From contig NC_061862.1 in NCBI RefSeq assembly GCF_907164915.1, forward strand, positions 36,147,522 through 36,211,521: a stretch of DNA of 64,000 bases, written 5' to 3'. A program made the translations under genes and the position numbers. This document shows positions 12,770-24,497 of the stretch, piece after piece. Source of the DNA: Impatiens glandulifera (lineage: Eukaryota; Streptophyta; Magnoliopsida; Ericales; Balsaminaceae). Each line of letters starts with the position of its first letter. The first letter of the stretch is position 1. The notes under the pieces were generated by a model. It had not been told where the DNA came from and made no database searches. It saw only the letters and a list, made by a program, of their open reading frames with translations.

Positions 12770-13115
12770 GGTTGGTTAGGTGTTCAACTCGACGATAGTT
12801 TCTCAAACTAACCTGGTTTGGCGTTTAACTTCCCAAACTAACCTATTTTGTTCATTCATTCTCAAACTAACATAACCTAGTTTGGCGTTCAACTTTCCAA
12901 ACTAACCTACTTTGTTCATTCATTCTCAAACTAACCTAGTTTGAGAATGAATGAACAAAATTAACATAACCTGGTTTGGCGTTCAACTTTCCAAACTAAC
13001 CTACTTTGTTCATTCATTCTCAAACTAACCTAGTTTGAGAATGAATGAACAAAATAGGTTAGTTTAGGAAGTTGAACGTTGACCAGGTTAGTTTGAAAAC
13101 CATCATTCAACTCAA
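12770..13115. repeat. Foldback / interrupted inverted-repeat array
   Basis: A block built from TTTGGCGTTCAACTT, CAAACTAACCTA and TTTGTTCATTCATTCTC in both orientations. It twice forms a near-perfect palindrome centred on AACTAACCTAGTTTGAG (around 12935 and 13030). The left part has the direct orientation and the right part (13040-13100) is its reverse complement, so the whole can fold on itself. Probably a small foldback element or hairpin-prone satellite. No target duplication was determined. Confidence 0.75.
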
Positions 13116-13865
13116 TGTCGGACTACTTTTAAACAAGTCAACACCATCCATCATTTGGAGGAAGATATGTAGCTAGAGTGAAGGAGTAGCAAAGAAGAAA
13201 AAATCACCATCTTTAAGATTTTAGAGATTTTTTTTAGGATATTGAGGTTTAGGAATTAGAGATCTATGACTAATGACAATAACATAGTCACATACTTTAA
13301 GAACAAATTGATACCAAAATTAAACACATGCTTAGACTTGGATTTACATTTAAATTCATGTTAAAATAAATAAAGAAGTGTAAAATAGAGATCGTTAACA
13401 TAGGGCATATTTCTTTCTCACATATCAAACATCCAAACAATAACATAATTTATAAAATGCGTTTAAAAAATAAAATAATTTTATTTCCTAATTTAAAGGT
13501 AAATTAGGTGACAACTTAAAAAAAGTCAAAGTTAGTTTAAATAGATATATTTTAAATGGACTCTATTTGTATTTATTATTTTTGAATATTTTTGGTTGCT
13601 CGTTTCATTCGAGACTAAAGAAAGTCAATATTTTGGTGGAATAGAAACCCATTTAGAAAAATTCAATATTTGGTGTGATAGGATTAGTATACTAAACTCT
13701 ACATTGATTAGTTAAATGTGTAAATTCCCCCCTCCCCAAAAAAAATGTTTATTAGATGAAAAAGAAACTCACACAAAAATTAATTTAGAGCTCAATTTAA
13801 TTTTTTAAAAAATAATCTTCAATAATCATAAGTCACATAATTTATTAATTTAAGTATTAAAATAG

Positions 13866-13867
<2 letters not shown>
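13116..13867. other. AT-rich stretch without gene
   Basis: No supportable feature. Confidence 0.5.

Positions 13868-13868
<1 letters not shown>

Positions 13869-13910
<42 letters not shown>
13869..13910. repeat. (AT)n microsatellite
   Basis: About 20 uninterrupted AT units. Confidence 0.95.
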
Positions 13911-13913
<3 letters not shown>

Positions 13914-14615
13914 ATCATTATATATTATTGTTTTTATAAAAGAAAATCACTTTTATAAAATTTATACCAAACAAGGTTTCAATATTCACCCTAGATGATT
14001 TAAATAACTCTATGTTTTCTTAAAAAATAAATTAAAGTTTTTTCTCTAAAAATTATTTCTATCAGTTTAACCATCAAATTAATCATCAATTAAAATATCA
14101 AAATGTTTTATTTTATTTTTATTAAATTTTTATTTTATAGACAAACTATTTTGAATGATTTATAGTAAACATATATCAAATGACTTAATTTGTTTTTATC
14201 AAATAAGTTTATTTTTGGACCAAATTCTATAAAAATCAATAAGACTGTTTGATCCTGAATTTTTAGATTTTTATAAATTTTTTTTGTATAAAAAAAAAAA
14301 TACTATTTGAGAATTTTTTTGTAGAATTAATTGTCAAAATAAATTTTAGATTTAAAATTTTAATAAAATAAAATAATGTATTATAATATTTTAATTGATA
14401 AATTAAATTATATTTGTTTTTATTTTTGAGAATTTTTATTAAAAACTTATTTATCATATATTTTTTTAATTAATTTTTTTTATAAAATTAATTTTTTAAT
14501 ACAAATAAATATTATAATAATTCACCAATTAAAACTTAAATAAATAATGTTTTAATTAGATACTCTTTACCAAAATAATTAATAAAAATTATAAATAATC
14601 CAACATAAAAATGAC

Positions 14616-14618
<3 letters not shown>
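13911..14618. other. AT-rich stretch without gene
   Basis: Poly-A/T and TTTATA words only. The 64-codon minus-strand frame here is composed of Asn/Lys/Ile/Phe and is not credible. Confidence 0.6.

Positions 14619-14700
<82 letters not shown>
14619..14700. repeat. Long (AT)n microsatellite
   Basis: About 40 AT units abut directly onto the TTA target site of the MITE at 14701. The element appears to have inserted at the edge of the array, or the array expanded next to it. Confidence 0.95.
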
Positions 14701-14701
<1 letters not shown>

Positions 14702-14964
14702 GGCTCGTTTGATACAGTAGTTAATGAAGGTTTTTAAAATTTTATTCTAAAATTCAACCATTCTTTTAAAAATCATTTCAACCATCTAATAACTTTTTTT
14801 ATATATATTTAAATATTAAAATTACCATTTATTTAATTATATAAAATTAATTTATCTTTAAAAATAAAAAATATTTTTTACTTTCAACTCTTAAAAACTA
14901 CAATTTAATAAAACATAGAAATAATTTAAGAAAAACTTTAATAACATCTACATCAAATAAGCCC
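14701..14964 (+). mobile_element. Harbinger/Tourist-like MITE, 264 bp
   Basis: The left end GGGCTCGTTTGATACAGTAG pairs with the right end, whose reverse complement is GGGCTTATTTGATGTAGATG. It is flanked on both sides by TTA (14698-14700 and 14965-14967), the 3-bp target duplication of PIF/Harbinger transposons. No coding capacity. Confidence 0.82.
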
Positions 14965-14967
14965 TTA

Positions 14968-15947
14968 AAGCTTGTTCGGTTTGGGGTTATTTTAAAAACC
15001 TAGAAGGAGAAAAAAATAATGATTAGTGATGATTTTGAGGAAGTGATGATTATTTTTGGTAAAAAAACTTAAAGGGTATTGATATATATAAATAAAATAA
15101 AAAATAATAATTTAAAATAGAGGATATTTTAGAGCATCTCTAGCGCATGACCTGTGCCAGCGTGAAAAAGGGCAGGTCATTGGTTTTTTTCATTTTTTGC
15201 ATTGTAGATAAAAGCAAAAAGAGGGCAGTGCCCTTTATGCCTTATGCGGTTTATGCCGGTCATGCCCTCTTCTGACTTTTTCATAATTATATAATATAAT
15301 ATATTATATAATATAGGAATATTAGTTATATATTTAATTATAATAAGTAACATTATAATAACGTTAAATAAATATATATTCTAAAGTTTTACTATAAGAT
15401 AGGAATATTAATTATATATTAAATTATAATAATATTAATTATATATTTAATTATAAAAATATTATAATATATTTTAAATTATAAAAATATATATTTTAAG
15501 GGTGAAATTTTCAAATTCTTCTATAATATATATAATACAGAAATATTACTTATATATTTAATTAATAAATATATATTTTAAATAAATTAATATATTTTTT
15601 ATTAATTATATTAACACTTGAGTTTAAAATCTAAAATTTTCCTATAATATAGGAATATTAGTTATAATATTTCTATATTATAAATTAGTTATTTATTTAA
15701 AATAGTATAAATAAAATTTATTATTTAGATAAGAGGGCGGTCGAAAGCATTGAAGTGTTTTGGCCAAGTACAATGTGTGCCCGCTTTCTGCTGATGTGGA
15801 ATATTGATTTCACGAGGGCAGATGTCTTGTGCGCTGCTGCTGCTCTTAATATTTTGGTAAATGATTTGAGTGATGTGATGGATAAAAAAAGATAAAGTGA
15901 TATTTGATTTTGTATGAATTTTTTTAAAAATCTATACCAAACAAGCC
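14968..15947 (+). mobile_element. Harbinger-like MITE interrupted by a second MITE
   Basis: The left end (AGCTTGTTCGGTTTGGGG) and right end (reverse complement GGCTTGTTTGGTATAGAT) are flanked by TTA at 14965-14967 and 15948-15950, so it shares its left target site with the preceding MITE. Segments 14968-15131 and 15849-15947 together match the reverse complement of the uninterrupted copy at 17647-17921. The intervening 714 bases are a separate insertion, listed next. Confidence 0.8.
15132..15845 (+). mobile_element. Nested TTA-flanked MITE-like insertion, 714 bp
   Basis: Ends are GAGCATCTCTAGCGCATG and, reverse-complemented on the right, GAGCAGCAGCAGCGCA. TTA flanks both sides (15129-15131 and 15846-15848). 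The interior holds a small foldback of GGGCA/TGCCC words near the left end and AT-rich filler, with no ORF. Its limits are confirmed independently by the empty site in the 17.6 kb copy. Confidence 0.8.
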
Positions 15948-15950
15948 TTA

Positions 15951-17643
15951 GTGATGATAGAAAATGGGAATGGGCCATAAGGTTGGACTTCTCTCACAAA
16001 TTTCCAACAAAATGCTGTTTTGTGGAGAAAAGGTAAAATCAAATCGATGAGAATCAGATTTTTTTTTTTCTCACATCAATCAAATCGTATTAAAATATGG
16101 AAGAGATTAATTTACGTATTTGGATCCTTGTATTATGTTTTCACTTATCTATCTTCATTATTTTTATTATATATTAATACCTTATAATTTTTTATTAAAT
16201 AATTCAAACTTTTCATACATTCATTTAAACTAAAATAAAGTTATTTGAATTAAAAGTACAATTAAAATTGATAATTATTTAATAAACATTATAAATCATA
16301 ACAAATATTTCTTTATTGACTTTTATGAACTGTCAAAATGTTCATACTAAAGATCCATTTTAGCCTGGTTTTATTTTAAACTATGGGTCATTTTAGTATG
16401 TACTAAGATCATAATTTTATTTACAATTATCAAAGTTTGCATTTTGTATGAAAACTTTGAAGTTAAAAAAAGTGTATATCTCAAACTTTTGTATTATGAT
16501 AAAAAGAATATTAATGATTTCTTGAAAAAAGAATTAGGAAAAAAATGCAAAATTATCACATAATAGAGCTAGGTTACAAGTGATGAATTACACAAAAAAA
16601 AGACCCACAATTTGGAACATGAAAACAATAAGCTCTACCACACTAAAACCTATGGATCAAACCCACCTTGTACTTTTACCAAGTTTCAAACTTTAAATCT
16701 TACAAGATTTAGGGATGGCCCGTAATTAATAATTAATAGTTGACTGAATATATAGTATAATAATATCCAAAATCCACACTCAAAAGCTCCTAAAGATTTA
16801 TTTATTTTTAAAGTCAAAATAGAATCCGTACACATGGTTTCTAGTGGAACCCACTAATAAATCCCAAAAGATTTCCTCATCAATAATTTCATAGCCAAAG
16901 TGGGTTAGACTTATATTGTAGATGCCATAGCTAATTACAACACTTATTTGAAAATAACTGATGTTCAAATAAATGGTGTTTGAGATTGTCAAACAAATTT
17001 TAATTTAATTATATTATATTATTTTAAATTTTAGGAATTTACCCATTGGTTTGTTTTTGTTCTTATTTATGTCGGTTTTAATATATATTAAAATAATTTA
17101 GACAAATAACAAGGAAAAATACAAAATAGAGAATTATAAGGAATTTGAAAAATATTGATAAGGAAATTGTAAGAAATGTAATCATTTAATTTTCAGATTT
17201 TAAATAATACATAATTTTCTACTATTTGTCAATATTTTTCGTACTCTTAATCATTTCTCTAAAAAAAATTATATAAACAAGAAATGAATGTAAATTTAAT
17301 TATAAATTATTATAATGTCTGAGGAACGAGGTTTTTTTATTTTAACTGAGTTTTTCTTTAAAAAAAACTTTGTTGGATAAAAAGTAGAAAAAATTAGTTT
17401 TTAAATTTTGAAAACCAAATTATCCTTGACCTGTTTTATTTAATATATATTAATATTAAATTTAATTAAAGGATAATTTTAGTATTTAAATGGATAAAAT
17501 TAATTGATTAGATTGTTGATGTGATATTTGAATTTTATGATAAAAATTGGATTTTATCCCAATAACTAAACATGAAATGAACTCTAAGGGTATCTTGATA
17601 GATTAAGAATTAAAGCTTATTAGTTGATTTAAATAAAATAATG
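15951..17643. other. AT-rich intergenic stretch
   Basis: No gene recognised. The 64-codon minus frame at 16798-16992 has no domain or context. Confidence 0.5.
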
Positions 17644-17646
17644 TTA

Positions 17647-17921
17647 GGCCTTGTTTCGTATTTGGGTTTTCAAAATAATCCAATCAAATCAATTGTCACT
17701 TCACTCCCCCTCTCATCCTTCAAATCAATCAAGTCATTAACCAAAATATTAAAATACCCTCTATTTTAAATTATAATTATTTATTTTATTTATATATATC
17801 AATACTCTTTAAGTCTTTTTACCAAAAAACATCATCACTTCCTCAAAATTATCACCAATCATTACCAATAATCATTTTTCTCTATTTCCAAGTTATTTAA
17901 ATAACCTGGACAGAACAAGCC
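17647..17921 (-). mobile_element. Harbinger-like MITE, intact reference copy (275 bp)
   Basis: Ends GGCCTTGTTTCGTATTTGG and (right, reversed) GGCTTGTTCTGTCCAGG are flanked by TTA at 17644-17646 and 17922-17924. Read on the minus strand it is collinear with 14968-15131 plus 15849-15947, including the shared words GAGGAAGTGATGAT and GATATATATAAATAAAATA. Confidence 0.82.
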
Positions 17922-17924
17922 TTA

Positions 17925-18494
17925 ATACCATAAATTTGAATACAAATATAGAAAAAAAATACAACATAAAAATAGTTTAAAATGGTAGCATATATATATA
18001 ATAGCATGATTGATGGGATTTGAAAGAAAGAAAACAACCTTCCTATACAAGCAATTGGTGAAACATCAAATCTCTTTACTAAAGCAAATGAATAATCATC
18101 ATGATCATCTCATGCTAACCTTTATCAAAGGATTTGGCATCTTACTTTTTTCCAAAAATAGTTGAGATCGATTGGCATCTCTTTTTCAATTATTTTCCCA
18201 TCTTTCATTCATTGTCAAACATCTTGGAAAAGCCAACCATATATACCAAACATTGTAATCAATTATCAACATTTTTCCATACTAAAAGTGCAAGAAAGAA
18301 AGATGGGGAATCAATTAGAAAGATTTATTCTTATGCTAATGTACCTATTATAGGAATTCCCCAATTGTTATGATTTGATTCAGACTATGAACATTTAACT
18401 CTTTTTTTTTATTTTCTTTCTTTTGTAAATTTCAAATTAAATTACTACATGTTAATACTATTTTTATTTATTTCAATTGAGTTTGTATTGAATC
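17925..18494. other. Intergenic, no gene seen
   Basis: Short overlapping open frames (18134-18373) have no recognisable domain and no splice partners. Confidence 0.45.
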
Positions 18495-18605
18495 TTGTTT
18501 CGATAGTATAGTTCTTTAAACATAGAAGTGATAAAGAGTCCGTAGACACTTTGAATTGAAGCGGGACATGATTGTCAGTATCATCCTAGTTCTTCTTAAT
18601 TAAAA
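18495..18605 (+). repeat. SINE-like relic, copy C
   Basis: It shares TTGAA..GAAGCGGGACATGATTGT and ATCATCCTAGTTCTTCTTAA with copies A and B (3716-3850 and 5345-5480). It is the most diverged of the three, and its 5' head is uncertain. Confidence 0.3.
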
Positions 18606-19080
18606 AAGAAATACATTTATGAAACAACAATTACATGAGAAACAATTTATTTACCTTGATCTCATAACCATAATTTTGATGATCAACTTTAAACACATGT
18701 AGATCCAAGGAACAAAATGGATAAATGCAGCGCCAACATCAATCGAATGTCTCAATGCCAAACAAACATAAGTGTAAATTAAACTGTGAGAAATCTCTCT
18801 TATATATGAAAAGGATCGGATGGCGCCAAAATTTCTTGCCTTTTTCAATTCACTGGACCCAAGCGATCAGGCCCAAATTGCAACTTCCAAAACCCACTAA
18901 GCTGAAGTGGTTCATAATTATAAAAACAATGTTATATAAAAAAATAGAAAATGCCCTTACAGCTTTAAATTTATCATTTTTTCTATACGATTTTAATTGG
19001 GAAAGAAATGATTGACCAAAAAAAATAAAATAAATACAAGTTTTAAATTGATCTCTTTTGAATAAATAAAATAATTAAAA
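18606..19080. other. Intergenic, no gene seen
   Basis: Opposing frames of 65 and 96 codons overlap here. Neither shows a domain, signal or splice context. Confidence 0.45.
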
Positions 19081-19212
19081 TGTTGTTTGAGTTGTTAGAG
19101 ATTAAAAGAAGTTAATTAATTGTTGAGTTTGTTTTGAAATTATTGTCTTTAATTTATTGCTATATGATCAATTTAAATCAATTAAGAGATGAAGAACTTA
19201 TTAGACTAATAG

Positions 19213-19217
<5 letters not shown>

Positions 19218-19270
<53 letters not shown>
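19218..19270. repeat. (AT)n microsatellite within copia LTR
   Basis: About 26 AT units sit in the 5' LTR and are absent from the corresponding place in the 3' LTR. Confidence 0.9.
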
Positions 19271-19272
<2 letters not shown>

Positions 19273-19402
19273 GTGTATTTTGTGCCTCTATAAATTAATT
19301 TGATTTATTCTCTCATTTGATGTTTACTCTCACCACTCTTTAAGCTTTTTCTTACTTTTTTCCATTTATCTACAATCAAGTTAGAATTCTTGATTTTGTT
19401 CA

Positions 19403-19413
19403 TGGTATCAGAG
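19403..19413 (+). promoter_or_regulatory. Retrotransposon primer-binding site
   Basis: TGGTATCAGAG, complementary to the 3' end of initiator Met-tRNA, lies immediately after the LTR ending in CA. Confidence 0.75.
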
Positions 19414-20039
19414 TCTATTTCTAGTAAAGAAAGAAGATTCAACCGATCATATGACTCAAGATTTCTTACATGTGATTTTGATTCCGTTATGCAATTATTG
19501 TTGTCATCCGAATCAAATTGTAGATCCTAGTCCTAACATTCTCCCAACACCAGTTCAAACCATAATACCTACACCTACATCAACTCTAATCATATCACAT
19601 ATCAGAATCCAGTTTCAATTTCAATGGCTAACCAAATGTATGACTTAAGATGATGAAGAGATGAAGAGTTAAAGTTGTTACAGTTTTAATGGGCCTTGAT
19701 GAGATATATGAGTACGTCAACGATCAAATTCTTATACAAGATCCTTGGCATGATGTGTAAAGTAATTCACCATGCTTCAAAATGTTGAAGAGAGTTTAGA
19801 GGAAAAAAAAAATACCATTTCAAAAATCTTAATGGTTCTCAAAGAAGGAACTGAAAGATTCACAGAAATTTGAAGGTAAACATAGTTAGGCACACACTAT
19901 GGTAAAAAAAAGTCAAATGAAGGAAGATGTTTCAAGATTATAAGTTATCATGACCAGTGGAAACAAGAATAAAAAATGCTAGAAAGATTAAAATTTATAT
20001 TTTTATTAGAAGATTCATGTATATTAAAAATGAAAAAAA

Positions 20040-20900
20040 AAATTGTTTAAGCACAAGCACAAAGCAAAGCATGACATTAAAAAAAATACTGAATAAGTTA
20101 TCAAGTTCAAAATGATATTGCACAAGTTTGGAGGGATTATTTTTTTTTTCATGGAAACTCATTTATTCGAACGTAGATGCGAATTCCTACTTGTGAAAAA
20201 AAATGGTTGATTTGTCAAAGATGAAGCATTACTTATGAGTAAGTCACTAGTTTACATACTTTAAAAATGACTTAATTTTCATGTAATTATGGTTGTTGTT
20301 TGCTTGTTTATTCCGTTATTCATTATTGTCGTTTATATCACTTAAAATTAAGACAAATGTTTGTTTTGCCTTAATTCATGAACTCGTGTAGGTTTTTTTT
20401 CCTTTGGGATTTTTAATGAAATGAAGTTAAGTCATTTCTCCCCCAAAAAATCAAGCTCTTAAATCCTTGAAAAGAACGGTTAACTTCCTTAACAGACTCT
20501 ATTGGCTTTCTTGAACAAATTTCAGAAAGCGTCATAATAATAGCATTATGAATGATACACATCGGACGACTACGGTCATTGAAAATTCGACAATCTATCT
20601 CCAACCAGGTAGTCCAGAAAAAATAATTGGGATGATAACCCAAATATGTAAGCCTACCATATCAGCCGCATCAATCCAAGCTTCCTCGCAACTATCCAAA
20701 TACTCGGGCATCACTCAATGAATCACAGTAATACTCCACAAAAGACTTCAAATACTAGTTACCCCTCTACAATGCAAAAATAAGTAAGTTGTCGATTCAA
20801 TCCCTTTGTAACACATACGATTAGCCATAATACAACATTTTTTCATGCACACATCATCCGTAAGAAGTTCACTGTGAATAACACTTCATCAAAAAACGAG
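20040..20900 (-). mobile_element. LINE 3' fragment (copy 2), inserted in the copia element
   Basis: The minus-strand frame at 20413-20643 contains WLEIDCRIFNDRSR and IIMTLSEICS, the pattern of the conserved tail of plant L1 polyproteins (W-x-E-R-N-x-R-I-F and downstream). Upstream minus-strand sequence has the C/H-rich zinc-binding region broken by stops. It matches 2080-2860 and 36185-36620. It sits between the gag and integrase remnants of the copia relic. Confidence 0.6.
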
Positions 20901-21947
20901 ATTTTGGATGAAATCTTTGACTCTCCCAAAGTTTTTCTCAACAAAAATTATATGAAATTATTTTAGCAAATAACTTGTAGCAATTTGTAGAATAAAAATG
21001 ATGTTGATGCTCATGCAACTGTAAATTGTGACAACTCTAGGAGATGAAAATGGAGGAGTACAAAATGTACAAATAATCCCTCAAGAGAATATGAGGGAAG
21101 TAAAAAACAAAAGAAGTGCATCAACTTCTTCTATAGGTAGGTATTCATGATTTTTTACACTTAATTAATTTGACTATAACCTTAGAATGAATTATTATAT
21201 TATAAATGACTTTAGATACTGCAACATCTTGTCATATTTGTAACAACAATTTTTTTTTATAACATTAATCCATTAGAAATACCTAAGATTATGTATTTTG
21301 TTGATAAAATAAGTAGGAACATAATTAAAATAGGAAATGTAGAAATTTCTAATGATGTTAAACTTAAAAATGTTGTATGAATCTTTATTAAATATTATTT
21401 TTGCACTTTCTAAATTGATTAAGAAAAACAAAATAAAAATAAAAATTTCTTAGAGTTTGAATGTCATTTACAGGACATTAAAAATAGGTTCAAGGTGCAC
21501 TTGAGAAAAAAATGGTATTATGTATTTTATTGAAGACAACTCAATTCTAAATTGTAATAATGATTATGTCATTTGGCATTCATCTAATTAATTTTGTTGT
21601 TAATTCTGGTTTAGTTCATGATTAGGACATCTTGAAGATGATGTTTTAAGATTTGTATTTCCAAAATTTTCAAATAAAAGAATTCATTGTTCAACTGTCC
21701 TCTTGCTAGCTAGGATGGAGATGATGTTCTAAAACTTATATTTTCAAAATTTTCAAATAAAATAATTCATTGTTTAACTTGTCTTTTTTGTTAAGATTTT
21801 AAAGATTACATTTTATTCGTAATAAATCTAAAACAAAAAGATTTTTGAATTAATTCATGTTGATTTATGGGACCTATATTGAAAAGATATTGAAAAGAGT
21901 TCATTTTAAATTCACTATACATGCTTGTTGATGACTATTCCTATGTA

Positions 21948-23290
21948 GCGTTTGGTACGTGGTACAAATTATTATGGGTGAGCATTGGGTGGTTTAATCC
22001 GAAATCCAATCCAATATGGATCCTAAATACTAATTCGGATTGGATATTTCGGATTGGACTGAGATCGGATCGGATTGAGTTCGGATTGAATTAAATCGGA
22101 TTGAATTAGGATTATCCAAATTATCCAAACTATCTAAATAAAAATATATTTTTTAATTAATTTTCTTTAAATTAAATTTATCTCAATATAATATATATTT
22201 TACTTATCATCACTTAACAACGATATTTATTTTTTTTTTATTTTTTTATTATTTTTTTTATTATTATTTTTTTCAGATTCAAATTTAATAATAATAAAAA
22301 ATTCGAATTTTAAAAAAAAATTAAAAAAAAAATTAAAAAAAATTATTGACTAATTTCAAGCTGATATATATAAATATTTTTTAGTTTGGATTATCCAAAC
22401 CATTTTTAATCCAATCCGTATCTGATCCGTATTAATTATTAAAATGGTTTGGATTATGGATTGGATAAATTAGTTTGGATTTAATACGGATCGGACAAAA
22501 TAGATTGGTTTTACCCATTTGCTCACCCCTACAAATTATATAAAGTATAAGTTGTATAGAGGTATAAATTATAACGAGGTATAAATAATATAGGGTAGTA
22601 TAAATTTTATAAGTTATTGATGTTTGATATGAATTATAAAATATGGTATAAGTTGCATATGGTTTATAATTTGTGTTTAGTATATAGTATAAGAATATAT
22701 AATATAAGTTGTATAAATATTAATTTAAAATTTTAATTTTAATTATTATTTTATATTTAGTTATATTATAAATAATATTGTTTATTATTATAAATTATTG
22801 TACTATTATTTAAAAATTAATGTAAATTTAATTAACATATTAAAAATTAATTATAATATAAACAATAAATTATGTTTATTTAATTTAAATATTATTAATA
22901 TAATATTAGTAAATATATAAATTAATAATTAATAAAATTATTATTACAAAAATAAATAAATATTTTTTAATTAAAATATTGAACTATTTAAAAATATATA
23001 TATTAAAAATAATTAAATATAATAATAATATTAAAACTAAATAAAATATATTTAATATATTATATAATAATAAATTATATATAATATTAATAAAGATTAT
23101 AATAAAAAATTAAAATTAAGTGATATAAGAAAAATGTTTATATAAGGGGGATTAGTTATAATTTTATATTAAGGTATAATTTATATCAATAGTAAAATTC
23201 TAACAAAATATTATATTAAAACAATATTGGTATAATTTATAATTTATATTTTACCAATATTGTTATATCCTCTTGTACCCTACCAAACCC
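21948..23290 (+). mobile_element. AT-rich terminal-repeat element interrupting the copia integrase
   Basis: The left end GCGTTTGGTACGTGGTAC mirrors the right end (reverse complement GGGTTTGGTAGGGTACAAG). Integrase coding words stop just before 21948 (VDDYSYV) and resume after 23330, which supports an insertion. The interior is AT-rich (TATAAATTATA words), non-coding and itself interrupted at 21973-22531. I could not identify a target duplication, so the superfamily is undetermined. Confidence 0.5.
21973..22531 (+). mobile_element. hAT-type MITE, 559 bp, with 8-bp target duplication
   Basis: It starts TATGGGTGAGCATTGGG and ends, reverse-complemented, TAGGGGTGAGCAAATGGG. It is flanked by a perfect CAAATTAT duplication (21965-21972 and 22532-22539), diagnostic of hAT transposons. 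Subterminal regions are tandem variants of GGATTGGAT / ATCCAAT at both ends, typical of transposase-binding arrays. No ORF. Confidence 0.85.
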
Positions 23291-24060
23291 ATTCTTAATG
23301 TATATGAATTTTCCTCCTATCAAGTAAAAGTTGTGTTTGATATTTCAAAATAATTTATCTTTTGCTAAAAATTAATTTAGTTCGAATATTAAAACAATTA
23401 GTTCAGATAATGATATTAAATTTGTTAATGAAAAATGTTTTAAATTGTTTAATTTTTGAGAATTATTAATTAAACAACTTGTTTTTACTCCCACAACAAA
23501 ATAGAATCATGGAAAGAAAGCACACTCACATTAATATAATCTTTGATGATTGATTCTACCGTTTAAGTTGCAAAATCTTTGATGATTGATTCTAATTTAG
23601 AATCTAAAATCTGGTCTTATTTTATTAACCGCAATACAAATTATAAATTGAATTTCTACAAATATTTTAAATGGAAAAACTCCAAATATTGTGTGATAAA
23701 AATTCATCATGTTAAAATTGATGTGTTTGATTTTATTTATTTTTATTTGGTTTAGATCTCTTGATTATCTCATTATGGATAAAAAATATAACTATTTTAA
23801 AGTTATTATTGAAATTTTTTTCCCAACCAATGGTATTAGAGTATTAAAATGTTGAGGGACAAAAGAATTAAAATGTTAAAATGTTGCCTTATTAGAGTTG
23901 TTAGAGATTAAAAGAAGTTAAAGTTTTGAATTTATTGTCTTTAATTTATTGTTATATGATAAATTTAAATAAATTAAAAGATGAGAATAACTTAGACTTA
24001 AGTATATAGTTTCTATTTATCTAATGTGTACTCTCTAATTATTGATTTTTCATCATTTCT

Positions 24061-24497
24061 CCTTTCCGAATCTTTCAAAAATGGAAAAATCGTCTAGTAT
24101 TGTTAACCTCTTACCTTTGAGTGTTTTATTGGAAATTCAAACTTTTATTTCCTAAAATAATTCATAAAAATAACTTGTGTAACCTTTTAAAAAAGTAATC
24201 TATAAGAAAAGAATATTAAAACCTCAATAATGAATTTTTTTTACTCCTTCTTCTTCATTACTACTACTAGCTACTGTTAGCTTGTTACCAGTCTTCTTCA
24301 TTATTAAGGAAGTTTACTCCATAAAAATTTCTCAATCACTCAAGCAGGCCCCATCATCATTGAACCAATCGTCCTCTTTCTCTGATCGTTTACCCAGTCA
24401 ATTTTGAGTATTCAATTGCCTTATAATCACTCCCATGATGTCTTTTTTTTTTGGAAGAAACAGACAGTTTTCATATATCGAAAGACCCACAAAGACT
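24061..24497. promoter_or_regulatory. Upstream region and leader of the metalloproteinase gene
   Basis: Between the copia LTR relic and the ATG there is ~430 bases with CT-rich leader-like sequence from ~24240 (ctccttcttcttcatta) and a CCATAAAAATT word near 24319 that may serve as TATA box. No other gene. Confidence 0.35.

Larger units (their letters stand above)
19081..24060 (+). mobile_element. Dead Ty1/copia retrotransposon with two diverged LTRs and nested insertions
   Basis: The LTR at 19081-19402 (TGTTGTTTGAG...TTGTTCA) is followed at once by the primer-binding site TGGTATCAGAG. A related, shorter LTR starts at 23882 (TGTTGCCTTATTAGAG) and shares AGAGATTAAAAGAAGTTAA and TTATTGTCTTTAATTTATTG. 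Gag remnants lie at 19630-19830 (LMGLDEIYEYV, ILIQDP). GAG-pre-integrase and integrase start at 21600-21947 (LGHLED; ELIHVDLWGP). After an insertion, the integrase core resumes at 23380-23530 (ISSDNDIKFVN, then words matching the SCVYTPQQNGIVERKH block). Reverse transcriptase and RNase H are missing and all frames are broken. The (AT)n run at 19218-19270 expanded inside the first LTR. Confidence 0.72.

Noticed and set aside
18134..19015. Cluster of 60-96-codon ORFs on both strands
   Set aside because: Overlapping, no conserved motif, codon use like random AT-rich DNA.
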